Shown here piece after piece: positions 1 through 12,753 of a stretch of 64,000 bases of DNA; the stretch's first letter is position 1, and the number at the start of each line of letters is the position of its first letter. The stretch lies in assembly GCA_019137255.1 (NCBI GenBank), contig WPDH01000173.1, positions 1 through 64,000 of the forward strand, read 5' to 3'. Source of the DNA: Corinectria fuckeliana (lineage: Eukaryota > Ascomycota > Sordariomycetes > Hypocreales > Nectriaceae). The notes beneath the pieces are model-generated. The model worked only from the letters and a program-made list of their open reading frames with translations, was not told the origin of the DNA and searched no databases. A program made the translations under genes and the position numbers.

Positions 1-1593
1 GTAAGATAACCCTAGTGCGAAAATTTAAAAAAAAGTTAATATGAGACACTAGGCCTTATAGCCTTCTGTACCTCCCCGCTTCAGACCTCGCCTTCAGCTG
101 CGGCCGTGGCGGCGACCGCGAATCCCGCCGCACGTCTCGGCTGGTTCTACCGCTCGTCCAAGCCACCATCGGAAGCCGACTTTGATGCATCCCGCCGAGT
201 GTGTACATGCCGACATACAAACATGTCCCCCCGCCCCCGTATCACGGGGGGCGACATCTTCCGCCGTCTAGGACTCGTGCCGGAAATGTAGATAGGCCAG
301 GTACAGTAGACGTTCGGGCGGAGTACATATGAGTACAGGACCAGGCCGCCTTTAATGCGGCCACAGCGACCAGGTGGTGGCCATAGGCGGTCCGCGTCTG
401 CGGACGTTGAAAGCAGGCCGTCGCGCGTCGGAGCTGTATCTCGAATGCACATCAAGTGCTTCTGCCAGCGAAGCGGTCTGCGGTCTGCGGTCTGCTCAAT
501 GCAGCCTGCGCTGGGTTAGGTCTGTCAACGCCAGAAGCCCGCTCGCTGGCACCCCGGCGCGTCACTTGCTTCACCACCTTGAACGAGAAGCCTTCAGGCA
601 AGACCCTCTTTTTTCGAATGCCGACTGCTCCATTGAAGGAGCGNNGTCCCGAAGCCGTTCCCGGTGCATCCACAAATGGAGAAGCCTGGCATGAAAGGGG
701 TCCAGTAACGAATACTGTCATGACAACAGGTACATGGTAGAAAGGGTATTTACATTTGGCTCAGGCAAGTCCAGGGTTCCCCCTCACACTCTGGCCTGGC
801 CCGGCTGCGCTCAGCCATCCGAGATGATGTGCAGACCCTGCAACTGCTGCTTGCTGCGGTTGTGCGGCGTGGGACAATCGCCTCCCCAACCTCCTCCTCG
901 AGTCCTCCCCCTCCGTCCTTTCCATTCGGTTTGTCTCCAATAAGTTGTGTGCATATACCGTGCTTGCAGCATCCATTGAACATCCCTGCCCCTCCAGAAC
1001 GATGTGCTGGCTCTCCCTCATGCCCGTTGACGACATGGCGCCATGAGAGCTCGGTTCGGATTGGCGAATGCCCTCCGTTCATCCCAGCAGGGCCGCCGCC
1101 CTCGGGCGAACTGTCCTGGCGGCCTATGAGCCGGAAGGGTTTCCCGTCGACAATCAATGCTTACCCATGCGGCGGGCAGCACACACTTTGAGCTCGTTGA
1201 TGCACGCAATCGAGCTGCTGTCTCTTGTTGGGTGCACGGGGTACTGTACTGTATCTTGATATCCAAAACCGAATAGCCCGCAATTTTTCCTGCCGCAGAT
1301 GACATGCCGTATCCAACCACCCAGACTTGCTGTATGTACTTTACAGGTGGTCCGGTCCATCCCTGGACCATATTGACCAATGTACCAAGTCGGTCCTGCC
1401 ACGGCCCAGGGTTGATCCGAATGCTGGATATCAAACCTCCCTCCATTCACTCATCACCGTGTGTGTACCATTGCACCCATCTAAGTGTCATTCCTGACAC
1501 GTGACGGTCAATCTCAGCATCGTTCTCATGCTTGTGTGAACCTTGGCGGCCTGAGTGCAATCCAGGGGAGGCCTTCCGGTACAGCCCTAACAA
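1..1593. other. Gene-free left flank with two ambiguous bases
   Basis: No reading frame here has recognisable family motifs or a plausible exon chain. The stretch lies downstream of the farnesyltransferase beta gene, whose stop codon is at 1594-1596. Two undetermined bases at 644-645 mark a small assembly uncertainty. The first bases resemble half a telomere-like unit but do not repeat, so this is not a chromosome end as far as can be seen. Confidence 0.6.
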
Positions 1594-3429
1594 TTAGAAG
1601 CCGGTCTTCGAGGAAAAGTACGACTGAACCTCCTCCACCTTGTGCTGTGGAATCACGTAGACGGGGTGCATCGTAGAGACACGGTCCTCCTCCTCAAAGA
1701 TCTGTTCACCTTCCATACAGGGCGACACAGTCCATAAGTCTCCTGCCACAATTGACTCATGGCCACGAGCTGTAACCAGGTCCCACTTGTGTTGTGCGGA
1801 GCTCAGTCCAGAGAGAACGTAGCAGGTATGGTAGGCATCAGAGTACCTAAGGGGGTGGAGTTGGGGGTTAGCACTCGTCCTTGCGCAACGAAGTGGATGA
1901 TGGATGGGTGGATGGGTGGGCAGGTGTCCATACTTGCTGGGTTTGTCTCTCATGCCGCCCCGTTTGGACTGATCCTGACAGCATGAAAGGATGTAGCGGA
2001 TCAGTCCGTCCCGGCTGAAGAGGCTGTCCATGGCGTCCGGGAGCGGGTGGTCACCAGGGTCGGCCGGCGCCCCTCTAGGTCCGTTGAGGGCGACCTCGAT
2101 CAGTGGCCAACAACCTCCGACCCAGTGACTGTAGCACCCGTCAACAAGTTTGTTGGTACGACCCGAGAAACCGCCTTCCGGGGCATACTGGCGGGAGGAC
2201 AGCCAAGAGATAAGCAGTGGAACGTCAAGGTAGCTACGGCGATCGAGGAAGGGGTCAGCATGCAGTGCTTCCATGTCCGCTCTTCAGTGGACGGCATGTT
2301 GAAAGAGGGACTCACCGTGGGATGGCTCGATGTGGGGAATCAAGGATGGAGAGGCATCCGAGAGCGCAAAAGGCATATGCACCATGCGCTTCGATGCCCG
2401 GCTTTGCCGACACGCCTCCCTCGTATGTTTGGCCTTATTGGTGAGCGATCAGAGAAACGGGAACGACTTTGGGCCTTGTGCATCACCTACATCGGCGGAC
2501 GTACTCGGCCAGGCCAGTGAACAGGCCAGAGTGGCCAGCAGAGCATGCAGGCGAGTCCGGTGACAGGTCGAGGGGGAGGTTCAGCAGCGAGATGATGACG
2601 GCTGCACAGTAGGCCCCCCTACAGGATATTGGTCAGAGACGGAGGAACAAGCGGGCCTTTGTGAAGGGAGCGAGAAGGAGCAGGCAGGCAAGGGAGTTGG
2701 GGGGGGGGGGGGGGGGGGGGGGGGACGGCAGACGACATACCTCACGTCTTCCTCGCCCCCGAGGGCCATCTGGAACCCTCCATCCGGCTGCTTGAGCGAG
2801 CACAGCCATCTCCACATGGCCCGGCGGTCGACGACGTCGTAGGCGTCGTCTCCGCCGACCAGGGCCAGCGACAGGACGGTTGCATAAGTGGTGGCAAGGT
2901 GCGGCGTCTGGCCGAAGCCCCCAGCGAAGCCGCCCAGCGCATCTTGCATGGGACGGACCGTGTCGATGAGTCTCTGGCGGTACGGGGACACATCCTCGCC
3001 CAGGAGGCTGAGCCCGGCGAGGCACCAGTAGAAGAACCACGGCCGGCTGGGGTCGGCAGGCGTGAAGGCCCCGGGCAGCTTGCCCAGCTGCTTGTGTAGG
3101 AAGTTGATGTGGCGGCGGCGATCCAGATGGGGCAGGCCGTGGGCGTTGACCTCATCGAGCTCGTAGCCGGTGAGGAAGGGCAGGCATTCCTCGAGGGTGG
3201 CATCCTGGACCTGCGACGACGGCGTCTCCAGGCCATCACGGATGGGCGGCGCCGAGGTGAAGAGGCTGGGCACCGAGGGCTCCAGAGCAACGGCGCCGCC
3301 CACTGGGGCGGAGGACGAGGCGCTCACGGTCTCCATCCTGTTACTGAGTCTGCTGGTGCTGGAGTTGTTGCTGCTACGTCGGAAGACGGCTCGAGGACGG
3401 GGTCGTATGAGGCGGGCTCGGGGTCTCAT
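1594..3429 (-). CDS. RAM1: Protein farnesyltransferase beta subunit
   Basis: Beta subunit of the heterodimeric enzyme that attaches farnesyl to CaaX-box cysteines (Ras, a-type pheromone, Rho proteins) in the cytosol. I read five exons: 2741-3429, 2491-2618, 2316-2433, 1934-2233 and 1594-1846, joining to 495 residues. The prenyltransferase alpha-alpha barrel repeats are visible: the GFGQTPHLATTYA repeat, DVRGAYCA across the first splice, QTYEGGVSAKPG, and APEGGFSGRTNKLVDGCYSHW. The zinc ligands of the family fall at D343, C345 and H418 (DAYHTCYVLSGLS). I start at the ATG at 3427-3429; an in-frame ATG near residue 33 (METVSASS) is an alternative, because the first 30 residues are basic and low in complexity. 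Intron 1 (2619-2740) holds a 26-base homopolymer, and intron 2 ends in an AAG acceptor. The alpha-subunit partner gene is not in the window. Confidence 0.93.
2699..2724. repeat. 26-base G homopolymer inside an intron
   Basis: An uninterrupted run of G on the plus strand, so a C run in the farnesyltransferase beta pre-mRNA. It lies within intron 1, about 80 bases upstream of its 3' splice site. Length is likely unstable and error-prone in sequencing. Confidence 0.9.
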
Positions 3430-5537
3430 CACGCAACTGGCGGGCTACCCGGCGCTTTTAATGTCGGCGTCAAAGAAGGATCCCCTCATCTGGAATATTT
3501 CTTGATATTGTTCTCCAAGCCATCGCGGGGCATCAACCGGACGTTTGTCGTGGGAGCATTGTCTTTCGGGTGTACGTCGGTTAGCAATTTTGTCAACGAC
3601 ATCCCACCTCGTAGCAAGCACCACACAGCGATCCGGCCGACGAGGCTTGGAAACGTGATTGAAGGTTCTTTGGCGTTCTAAGCTGCTATTGTCTACGAGA
3701 GCCGATGTGAATTGATTCTAGTGCAAGTCACGGGCCATGTAGTGCAAGAATCACATGAGGGTTCGAACTGATACTACCCTATACAGTCGGAGTATAAGTC
3801 CGTCAAAGAGCGACAAACGATCCTAGAGCCTAGGATAACAGCTGTCATCAAACAGATCACATCCTAGCTTTCTTGTGTATGTCTAATCTTCCTACGGAGC
3901 GAATGGGAAATGCGGTAGCTTTTGTTCCTTGTTCTTGTGTGTCGTTACAGTTAGTTATCAACAATGGCGGTTACATTTAAATCAAGCTACGGAGCCAGCA
4001 TCCAGCTGAAAGAACACCCCCGCAGTCTCAGCCCAGTGTTCAACCCTGTCAGTCCGTTCGAACTGCATTGGCATGCGATTAATTTCTCATGCATGTTCCA
4101 GAGTGCATGCATTACTGCACTTGTCGAGCTATAGGCAAACACCACTGACCTGGCTGGCTGTGCGCTGTAACCACTGTAAACCAAATTGTGTTTGCTTCTT
4201 TTCACCTCGGACCACCGACTGGTATGACTCAATGAAACGTTGCTCTCACCGCATGTTTGATGCCTTGAAGCTACCTCGGAACTGTGAGGCTTGAATGAGG
4301 GCTTCAAGGTAGACGAGTGAGCCTAATGCTCTGCTTTTAGTGATTTGCCTTGGAGATTTAGCTATTGCTGGTGACAGGGAACTAGGCTTCTCGTGGACTT
4401 CAAGAAGATGCAACATTAGGACGGAGGCCTCCAGGATTGTATTGTTCCCTCACGCGCAGAGTACGAATAGTAATGTTGATTGGCTTGTGGCACGAGACGT
4501 GCATGCGACCTGAAATGGGCTGACACCATCGATCGTCACATGTTCTCGGCGGAACCGACGGCGAGTGCACCTTCGGGTAGTGTGTATGCTTCTACACTTA
4601 ATATGCTCTACGATTTAAGTCATATTTGGAACACTGAGATGGCTTCTTGATGGCAAGGTAAGTTTGCAGTGCCTCTTTGGTATCTCATTGGAAGCGCTTA
4701 AACTGGCGCGCCATGATCCTAAGCACTCTGTCTGCCTCGGACAGGTGATATCGAGTTGATGCCCACAAGCATCTGGGTCGCTTGTACGTATTATTCATGC
4801 TAGACGCGCCTTACTATTCCTACATTGTGCAACAGCGACGACTCCTTTCTGTAAATACAACCCCGGATGTTAGTTCCCAGCACGCTGGCATCATTACCTG
4901 TCACCGGATTAAAAGTGCATGGCCTCCAAGTTACCTAAGATAATAGTCACGGAGTGGAGGGATCTAGAAACGCAAACGAATTGTTATCACCTTGGAACCT
5001 CAAGGTGATGTGCCTGAGAGGGGCTTGACTTGGTGATGCGCTTGATGCTGGCATGCATAGGATAGAGTGACGACTCTACACGCGGAGCTTGTACGATGGT
5101 AGACTTTACAAGGAGGAACCCATGGAAGGTTGCGACCTGACAGTCGTACAATAGTCTCAAAAACCAGTGCCGAGCTGGCCCTAGCAGCTAGTTACCCGTG
5201 ATACACTATACTTCAACTCATGATCGACGAGTCCACCGAGGAGATGTTCGAATGCAGCTTCATATCAGCTCTAGATGATCCCAGGTCTTTTTCCCTTCCA
5301 TGAACTCATAACTAGTTACCCCAGGACAAGCAGACCTCTGCCCCGGTGCTATCTTCGTACGCAGAAAGGCTCATATATCTCGTCTAGTCTAGGGCTTTCT
5401 GCCAGCCAACGTACTTGGCTGTCGGGACGACCGAGGTATTGACACCCCACGGTCGCAAATACAGCACAAGGTAAGAAAATGACTTTCTACCCTCTGCAAA
5501 GGCTTTTTCCAATACCCAAACTTAGATTGGGGCTCCC
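3430..5537. other. Gene-free spacer between RAM1 and FRS2
   Basis: Upstream region of farnesyltransferase beta and downstream region of the Phe-tRNA synthetase alpha gene. It is less GC-rich than the flanking coding DNA and rich in stops in all frames. I see no exon chain, repeat family or RNA gene. A GGTTCGAAC match near 3760 lacks the rest of a tRNA. Confidence 0.6.
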
Positions 5538-7916
5538 TTAGTTCTTGTCTAGTCGTACCGCAGCGTTCCTCTCAATGAAGTTGAGATCTACCTGGTGGCC
5601 GAGCAACTCTCGAATGTTGGAGATGGCGTACTTGATCATGGTTGGTCTCTCCAGACTAAGTCCGAAGCCGAAGACTCTCAAGTCTTTTGGTAGACCCATG
5701 CACTCCAGCATTTCCGGCCGGAACATGCCGCTGTTGCCAATCTGATATAGTGTTAGTTTTTCGTTCCGCTATGGATATATTGACAAGAATCGGTAGCAGT
5801 AGGAAGCAACAAAAATAGACCAACGCATATTGTAACCCCAAAATCAGTCCAAGGGTTTCAGGTGGTAAACAATTAACACTTGCCTCTACGAGTTTGTTAA
5901 GTCCCTTGTGGAAACTGAAGATCTCCAGACTTGGTTCAGTGTAGGGGTTGTACCTGGGTCAGTCAGCATCAATATCCGCACCGGGAGAGAGTCATGTCTT
6001 ACGCAGGCTTGAACTTGAGGCTGCGAGGTAGTCTATGTCAGTATTTTCTAGAAATGGCACCGGACCTTCGGTGTTGACTTACTTTGTGATACCCATCTTT
6101 TCGAAGAAGTTGTCCATGAATTCCATAAGACCACCCAAGGTCAATCCATAGTCGGCAATCACACCTTCTACCTGGTGGAATTCGCAAAGATGAGTTGCAT
6201 CCACTGACTCGTTTCTGGGAGTGTGTGAGCCGGTGTTTCATCAGGGTTAGCGTCTTCGCTCAGGGGCAATCTCGTACCTGAAGACCCGGTCAATAGAGAA
6301 GTATCGAGCCGGCCTGCAACGGCCACCGGGGCTTTCAGATGCCAGCCTAGAGAGCATGGCAGCCGACACGGCGGTAGTATGCGTTCGCAAGACAAGCCTG
6401 CGGTTGATTGACTTAGTTAAGAATGACGGGAGTTAGTTGAGTATAGGGTCCCTTACTTGAGTGACTCTTCCTCGGACCAGGGGTATCTGTACCCAATCGA
6501 CCCGAACTTTCCGTTCTCGTGGACTTGCCTAACATTTTCGAGATACTTGTCGTAGTCCTGCTTGTCGTCTGGTGAGACTGGACCAGGCCGCTTGGCCACC
6601 TTTGGGTCTGAGATGTAGAAGGTGTCCTGTAGGTCGCGCGCAGGATGTTGCTTCTGCATGTTAGAAAATAGCGGCTCTAACATGTCTCTTCTTTGAGAGT
6701 CATACCTGGGGCACAAAGAGCGCATCGAAGTTCTGTTTTAACCATATAATTAGCAAACAATGTCTTGGCAGGTCATGGGGTCAAAGCCAATCTGGAAGTT
6801 GTTCGCGATTTCGGGCACTTATGTTGACATGAAGTTGGAATCCACTTACCCAGAATCCGGACTCGATGTACTGATTGGTAGGCATTTCTGTGAAGCCAGT
6901 CTCGAAGAAGATTTGTCTGCGAGCAAAGACACTCGGAGTCAGCGTAATCCAGCATGCGAGGGGAGTTAAGAGGTTAGAAACTTCGAAGCATGTCTTCAGG
7001 AATGAAGTTATCCAAGTCCCAGAAACGAACGCATCAAGAAACCCTGACTCGAAAATCAACTAACCGAAACTCCTGTCGCATTTTGTTCAGCGGGTGAAGG
7101 GCTCCGGCATGCTGGTCCGCGCCCAAGGCTTTGAAGTTGTAGGGCTCTGCGACATGTTGAGTCAGTTTTCCCCCTTCCAGCGAATAGCGGGCATGTGCTG
7201 CGGATGAGAGTTCGTGTCTCGGCGTGATTGTACTGACTGAATGTTGTGCTCTTCCAAGAGCTAGACGCCAGCATATCGGCGGTCAGATCGGTCTCTTCCT
7301 TCACCAGCTCCAGCGCAAACTTGGGGCCCTTGCTGATTTTGAAAGAGATGGCCTTTCGGATAGTCAAAAGCTTGCGCTTCTTCAAGTCCGCCAGAATTTT
7401 GCTGTCGTGTGTTCGCTTCTCCTGGATCGTTCGCAGCTGGTCCCGGGTGACATCGTTGATCGAATCGACCTAATAAGACTTTTAGCCTCAAGAGCTGAGT
7501 AGCAGAGACGCAGAGGGTCTCACCAGAGCAACGAGCTTGTTGTCCTCCTTCTTGATCCACTTCTCTTTGAACGCCTTGCCCTGGCCGACCTTGGTGACAT
7601 TTTTATCACCGACTTCGGCCTCGAGCTCTTGAATCGAGAGTCCACCCATTGCCTTGTGCACGGCCTCGAAGACACGGGCCTCGTGGCTGCCATGACTGAC
7701 GATAACCTCCGCTTCGGGTTCTAGAGCAGCCTCTTGACGCTCAATTTGTTCATACGTGATCATAGACCGCGAGGCGAGGCGATCTAGGGCGGCTTTCAGC
7801 GACTCGAAGGGAACCTGTGGGAAGTTCTCGGCGGACAAAATCGGGTCTGTTTTGGACAATGCCAGGAGGACCTCCGAGGTGAGATCCTCCGTCGAACTGG
7901 TACCCGTGGGAGCCAT
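5538..7916 (-). CDS. FRS2: Phenylalanyl-tRNA synthetase alpha subunit, cytosolic
   Basis: Catalytic alpha chain of the (alpha-beta)2 enzyme that charges tRNA-Phe in the cytosol. Eleven exons join to 513 residues: 7524-7916, 7238-7469, 7065-7146, 6850-6916, 6706-6732, 6457-6653, 6278-6397, 6083-6214, 6003-6020, 5884-5953 and 5538-5741. The N-terminal winged-helix region is followed by the class II core: [84 protein letters not shown] and motif 3 [14 protein letters not shown]. These follow the human FARSA sequence as I know it. Exons 5 and 9 are only 27 and 18 nt. The intron at 5742-5883 starts with GC rather than GT. Exon 6 has a tandem CAGAAG acceptor, so one residue (K) is optional. It is far more intron-rich than its neighbours. 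The start ATG at 7914-7916 is the first in frame. Confidence 0.95.
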
Positions 7917-10900
7917 CGTGGGCGTGAGGTACTGTTGGGAGGTAGCTTTGGGAAGCGATTATCGCGAAATGGTGAGTCAGTCAGTTCTGGTGGAGGAGGG
8001 GGAGGGGCAGACCGCACGGTCGAAAAGCCCCTAGCTGCCGTTGATATTTGCAACAATATTTTTCCGGCCGAGGCCCTGGAGTAAAATAGCCCCACCTAAG
8101 CGCTTTCAGCGAGTACCTGCTTTCGACAAATTCGTTCCTTTTGTCATAAACGACGAAGTACTCACCTTCGCAAACTAGAAGCTCTAGGGGAGGAAGGTCT
8201 TGTATTGTAATATTTATTGTGCTTTTTCTTGCGCGTATCTCATTTCATTTTCCGGAATACCACGATTTCCTTTTGAATTATGATCTTCTCTTCTAAGCCC
8301 ACGCTGAACTACTCGCGCAAGGCCTTGAGGAAACCGGCCATACTACGAGACGAAGCGAGTCAAGTGACAAATTCCAGGTCGAAAACTTGAGCAGAGCTAC
8401 CGATGGATCTATGAAGTTTGCGAGTCTATTTCAGAACTTATGGCGCTGAAGACTACCGAATGCGCATCAAGGAGCCTGAGTACAGGGAGTGTGAGGCCGC
8501 ACGTTACAGGAACACGGCTACACAGAGACGGGGGAAGGTGGCTCTCAAGAATTCGGTTAGGCTACTGGAGTAATAATGACAGCAAAAGGAATACCAGTCG
8601 TTCTCGTGTTTTATCAGTGTATCCAGAGAAGCCCTGAGCCTCTGGCACAGCAAATCGAACAAACGGTACTTTACTGGTTAACTGAAACAGAGTTGTAGTA
8701 AATGTCCAACTTTGGCGAAAACGGGCTGGATGAATATCAGAGGCCTGCCAAGCCCACAAGATAAATATGTACGACGGCTACTGCGTCGAGAGCATTAGTC
8801 TCTACAAAGTCAAAGAGGATCCGATGAACGAGATCTAAGACAGGCAGCTCGCCGGAGGCAGGCAAATGACGCAACTGATTGCTAGACTAATTGACTTGGA
8901 ACTGCGAGGCATTATGTCTGCGAGAACTGGGAACCATTCACCAGAACGCCTATCTCTATAGCAATCGAACTATTGATCCGAGTACAAACAGGGTCGACAT
9001 GGCCTATTTCGAATTATATGGCGTGCAGTGTCTCACACTATGAGAAGCCCATTAGGACGAGGCATTAGGAATGGCTGCCGATAACTCTATGACCAGTGGT
9101 CAACACAGACTTTGGATGCGCGAGGTGGCTCTTCTTACATTGCGGATGCGCCCTAGAAACTCGGCTCTTTCTGAGAGAAACGCTCCGCAAACGGCCATGA
9201 AATAGATGGTTCACTCCCAAGTTCACTCGTAAGTGTCTTGTATAGCCATGGAGAACTGGAGAGCTTAATGCCAATGCTAATCAGCGGCCCAGTACCGTTG
9301 AAGGGATTAGAGTCGAGGAAACTTTCGAGACCGTAACTTGTATTGAGCCTCCCTCCAGTCGATGCACTCCAATTTCGAGTAGAATGCTAGCAACAACAGA
9401 AAGCCACCGGTGTCGGCACTGGGTGCTCAGCTCTATTCTGGAAATATTTCACAGGCCGACATGGTGGAGTTGTAGCCCGTTCGCGTCGCCAAACTAAGCG
9501 GATATTTGGCCGCACTATTGAATCCAGACAGTCAACTGCCGGATACGCAGCCCTGTGGGGCCTTTTCGATGTGCTATCATCGCCTCTGTGGGCGCCACCC
9601 TCAACTATTGACGATAGAGAGCTTTCCGGTGAGCCCAAGGAGAGGTTCACCGACGAGAGCGATGGTGGACTCGAGACTGACTTGGACGGAGGCGATAGAA
9701 GGACCGAGTAACTTGAGAGACAGCACACCAATGTCTTGATGCCGAATGAGTGTTAGGCACATAGGAAGGCACGGCATGATGTTACTGTCTGTTGGACTGG
9801 GGAGTCTGCGCGCAGTTGCTACAGTTTAAGATTATTGTTGAGAAGGCAGCCTATCTTGGAAGATCGCTTTGATCAACTGCCGGCATAACCTAATCCGAGT
9901 ACTATCTGAGACTGAATGATGTCCTTAGTTCCGCGAATGAGCAGAAGAGTCTGTCTCCCCCATGAGATAAAGGACCTCTCTACCTAAGCTAGGTACGTAA
10001 GTAGTAAGTAGACTTTCTCGGAGTTGGAACTCTAAACGTTTAGATCGGACCGTCGACTAGTAGGTACGTAGTTGAAGCACCGAAATAGACCATGTCGACT
10101 ATCCCACCATGAAGAGGGATTTACTCATAATCTATGGAGTAAGAAACTCTGCGTTTGTTTAGTCTAGCTCCGGAGACAATGGAGCCCCGGGTCTCCCCAG
10201 GATCTCATGGTATCGACCGCCAGAATCGTGACGTGGGCACGTCTGGGCTCCTCCCTAAGGATTATCGTCTCCTAAGCCCCTGCATCGGAAATGGGCTGAC
10301 CGGAGAGAAAAAATTGGCCAGGCCGCCAACACGGACGGAGAGGGAATGCCGTTGATGGCGGCTGGCTTCTGGTGTCCAAACGCCGACGGGACAAGGACAG
10401 GCCATGTCGGCGCACCGGGGACTCAGGAGTGCCATTTGGTTCAATGCTGCTCCTGTTAGCTGAGGGCGGTCCGGGCCACCGTCGTGATGCTTTCGCAGGG
10501 ATGCACGGCGGGTGGCGAGGGCTATTGGGAACTTATTGGTTAGCGCGCAAGCTTTGATCTGTCGACAACGAGACAGCTCGAGTTTTGCCTCCCGTCTGTT
10601 GAGTTACTCCTAGTCTACCTGGTACATAGTGATCGCGGCCTTCGCGGGTAATTTTCCATGATCGGGAGCACGCCCCCGGTTCCTAATCTAGGAGTCCCAA
10701 GCTCCTCGGCTTGGCTCTATCTACCGTCCTGAGTCGGAGGAATAAGCACGTACTTTGTAGATCCCCTTTGTCTGGAGGGCCGGCGCTACCGCTTGGTGAG
10801 ACGTGCACGCGGGAGGGAACAAGGATCACAATGGGGACCTCGACAGCGCACTGTGACTTATGCGGTCAAGCGACTTGGCGACCAAGCGAGCGATCAAGGG

Positions 10901-12718
10901 GCAAGGATGCTATTACTGTGCGTGCGTTGGTGCAGTGCCAAGTGCGTACGTTGCAGTTGTGGGAGGAGGACCCCGCCATCCGTGGATACTTGGGAGGCCG
11001 GCCGTGGTGCCATGATGCTCAGCTGGCGATACGATCTCGTTGTCAGCTGCCGACGTGGAGAGTTGCTGACACCAGTATCACCACCTCCTCCTTGCGGCTT
11101 TGCAACCCACTGGGACGGCTCACAGAGCTGACAGTGCGCCTTGGAAGACGCCCTGCCTTATCATCATGGACGGTGATCAGTGAGGGTTGCCGCTGTGATG
11201 GTGGTCATGACGACGTTTGCATCTGGGGCCCTGTGAGGGGTTGACTATCGTGGCTTGGGTTCCACGACAGTTCCTTGTGCACCCGCTTGATACCTACCCC
11301 TCGTGTTGGCGGCGACCCCCCAAGTCAGACATCAGTCCCCTTCCATTCCGAAGACATGCAGATCCACGCGGCAGTAGGATGACCCGAAAGGGCTGAGTGC
11401 AGTCACCGGTGACAGCCTGGCACTGGAAGAAGCACCGCTTGAAGCACGACATGATTGCGCTACCATGATCAAGCTAGTCCGTAGACTATGAGCTACGGTA
11501 TCTCGTCGACGGCTTGACATCATTCCGCGGATGAGATAATCTACCATTCGGTTATCTCAACGGTCGCTGTTCCACTCTTGACGCCATGAGTGCATTCCTT
11601 GCCCAGGAAACCCCGGGGAGCGTGGCTCTGTTTCACTTTATTAAACTGCGTGAGCAGTGAACCATCCGCATTCCCCCAAGAACAGTAACGTTGTTGCGTT
11701 CAGCGCGTGTTCCCACACGGAAGTGGAGGATCACGGAGCAGAAGTTCGTAACACTGCGTTGTGAAGAAGAAAAAAATGGAGTAGCAATCAATCAATCCAG
11801 TGTTAGCCACGAACTGGCTAAGGACAATGGCCGAGTCGCCTCGGAACCGTCGACCATTTAACGCACTTGCGCGGGCCTATCGTGCAGATCCGACCAACAA
11901 TCAATCCAGACCAGACCTACTGTGTAGTAGGCCGCGGCCGCGGCCATGGCGCGTGATGCTGATTGGAGCCTTCTGCATCAGCGTTGGGGCAAATATCACC
12001 TTGGGACATGTTCGCTGGCAGTGCATCACGAGCTACTTGTCTCAGACAGCCAGAACTGATGGGCAGGAAATGGAGCGGGATCGACACGCGAGCTAGGCGT
12101 GGGGCTCAGACAAGCTCGACACAGCATTCTGTGTTGGGACCAAGGGACGTCTTTGGTCTCACTACGAGGGACAGCCATGTGCGATTGAATACGTAGTGAG
12201 ATCACACGGCGATCCTGCGCCGCCATCAACGTAGTTTTGTACACTCTAGAGAGATAGAGAGAGGCTGGAGGAACCGTACGTTGGAGATGGCTGGACGGGT
12301 CCGTGAGGTCGTTTTCTGACATTGTTGCGAAACACCCCAACGGTTCCCTGCTCTGAAAGCCAAACTCGTTGGACCCTTGTCCATAGCTGACGGCTTCTTC
12401 GCACTCGGCGATTCGGACGACGCAGGACGCCCGTCGCGTCCCAAATGGAACCCCTGGGTTGGGTATTCGTACATAACAGCTGCAGGACTCGAGCAGGCCT
12501 CGAGCAGGAAGCACACCCTCGCACGTGCAGCTTTGGCGCTGCATTCCAGGATCGAGACCTAAGACAGCTCAAGAGCCTGCAAACACCACGAGTCTGTCTC
12601 AGCATGTGGCTTGCCGCTGAGATGCAGTTGGGCATGACCTGCGCGCTTGGGAAGACGTGACTCGCTGTGAATCCACAACGGCAGAATGGCATCAGAGGCC
12701 TTCTCGCAGAGATGGATC

Positions 12719-12753
12719 GTGGTGGTGGTGGAGGTGGAGGTGGAGGTGGAGGC
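12719..12753. repeat. GGT/GGAGGT short tandem repeat
   Basis: Imperfect GGTGGT then GGAGGT units on the plus strand; the complement reads as a poly-proline stretch in an otherwise meaningless frame. It lies in non-coding DNA. Confidence 0.8.

Noticed and set aside
1..20. TAACCCTAG at the left end as a telomere repeat
   Set aside because: Only one imperfect unit, not repeated.
3755..3775. GGTTCGAAC resembling a tRNA B box
   Set aside because: No A box at the right distance and no cloverleaf can be folded around it.
10711..11244. 177-codon plus-strand frame in the 6.4-kb spacer
   Set aside because: No family motif, overlaps another open frame of similar quality, no supported ATG context or splice partners.
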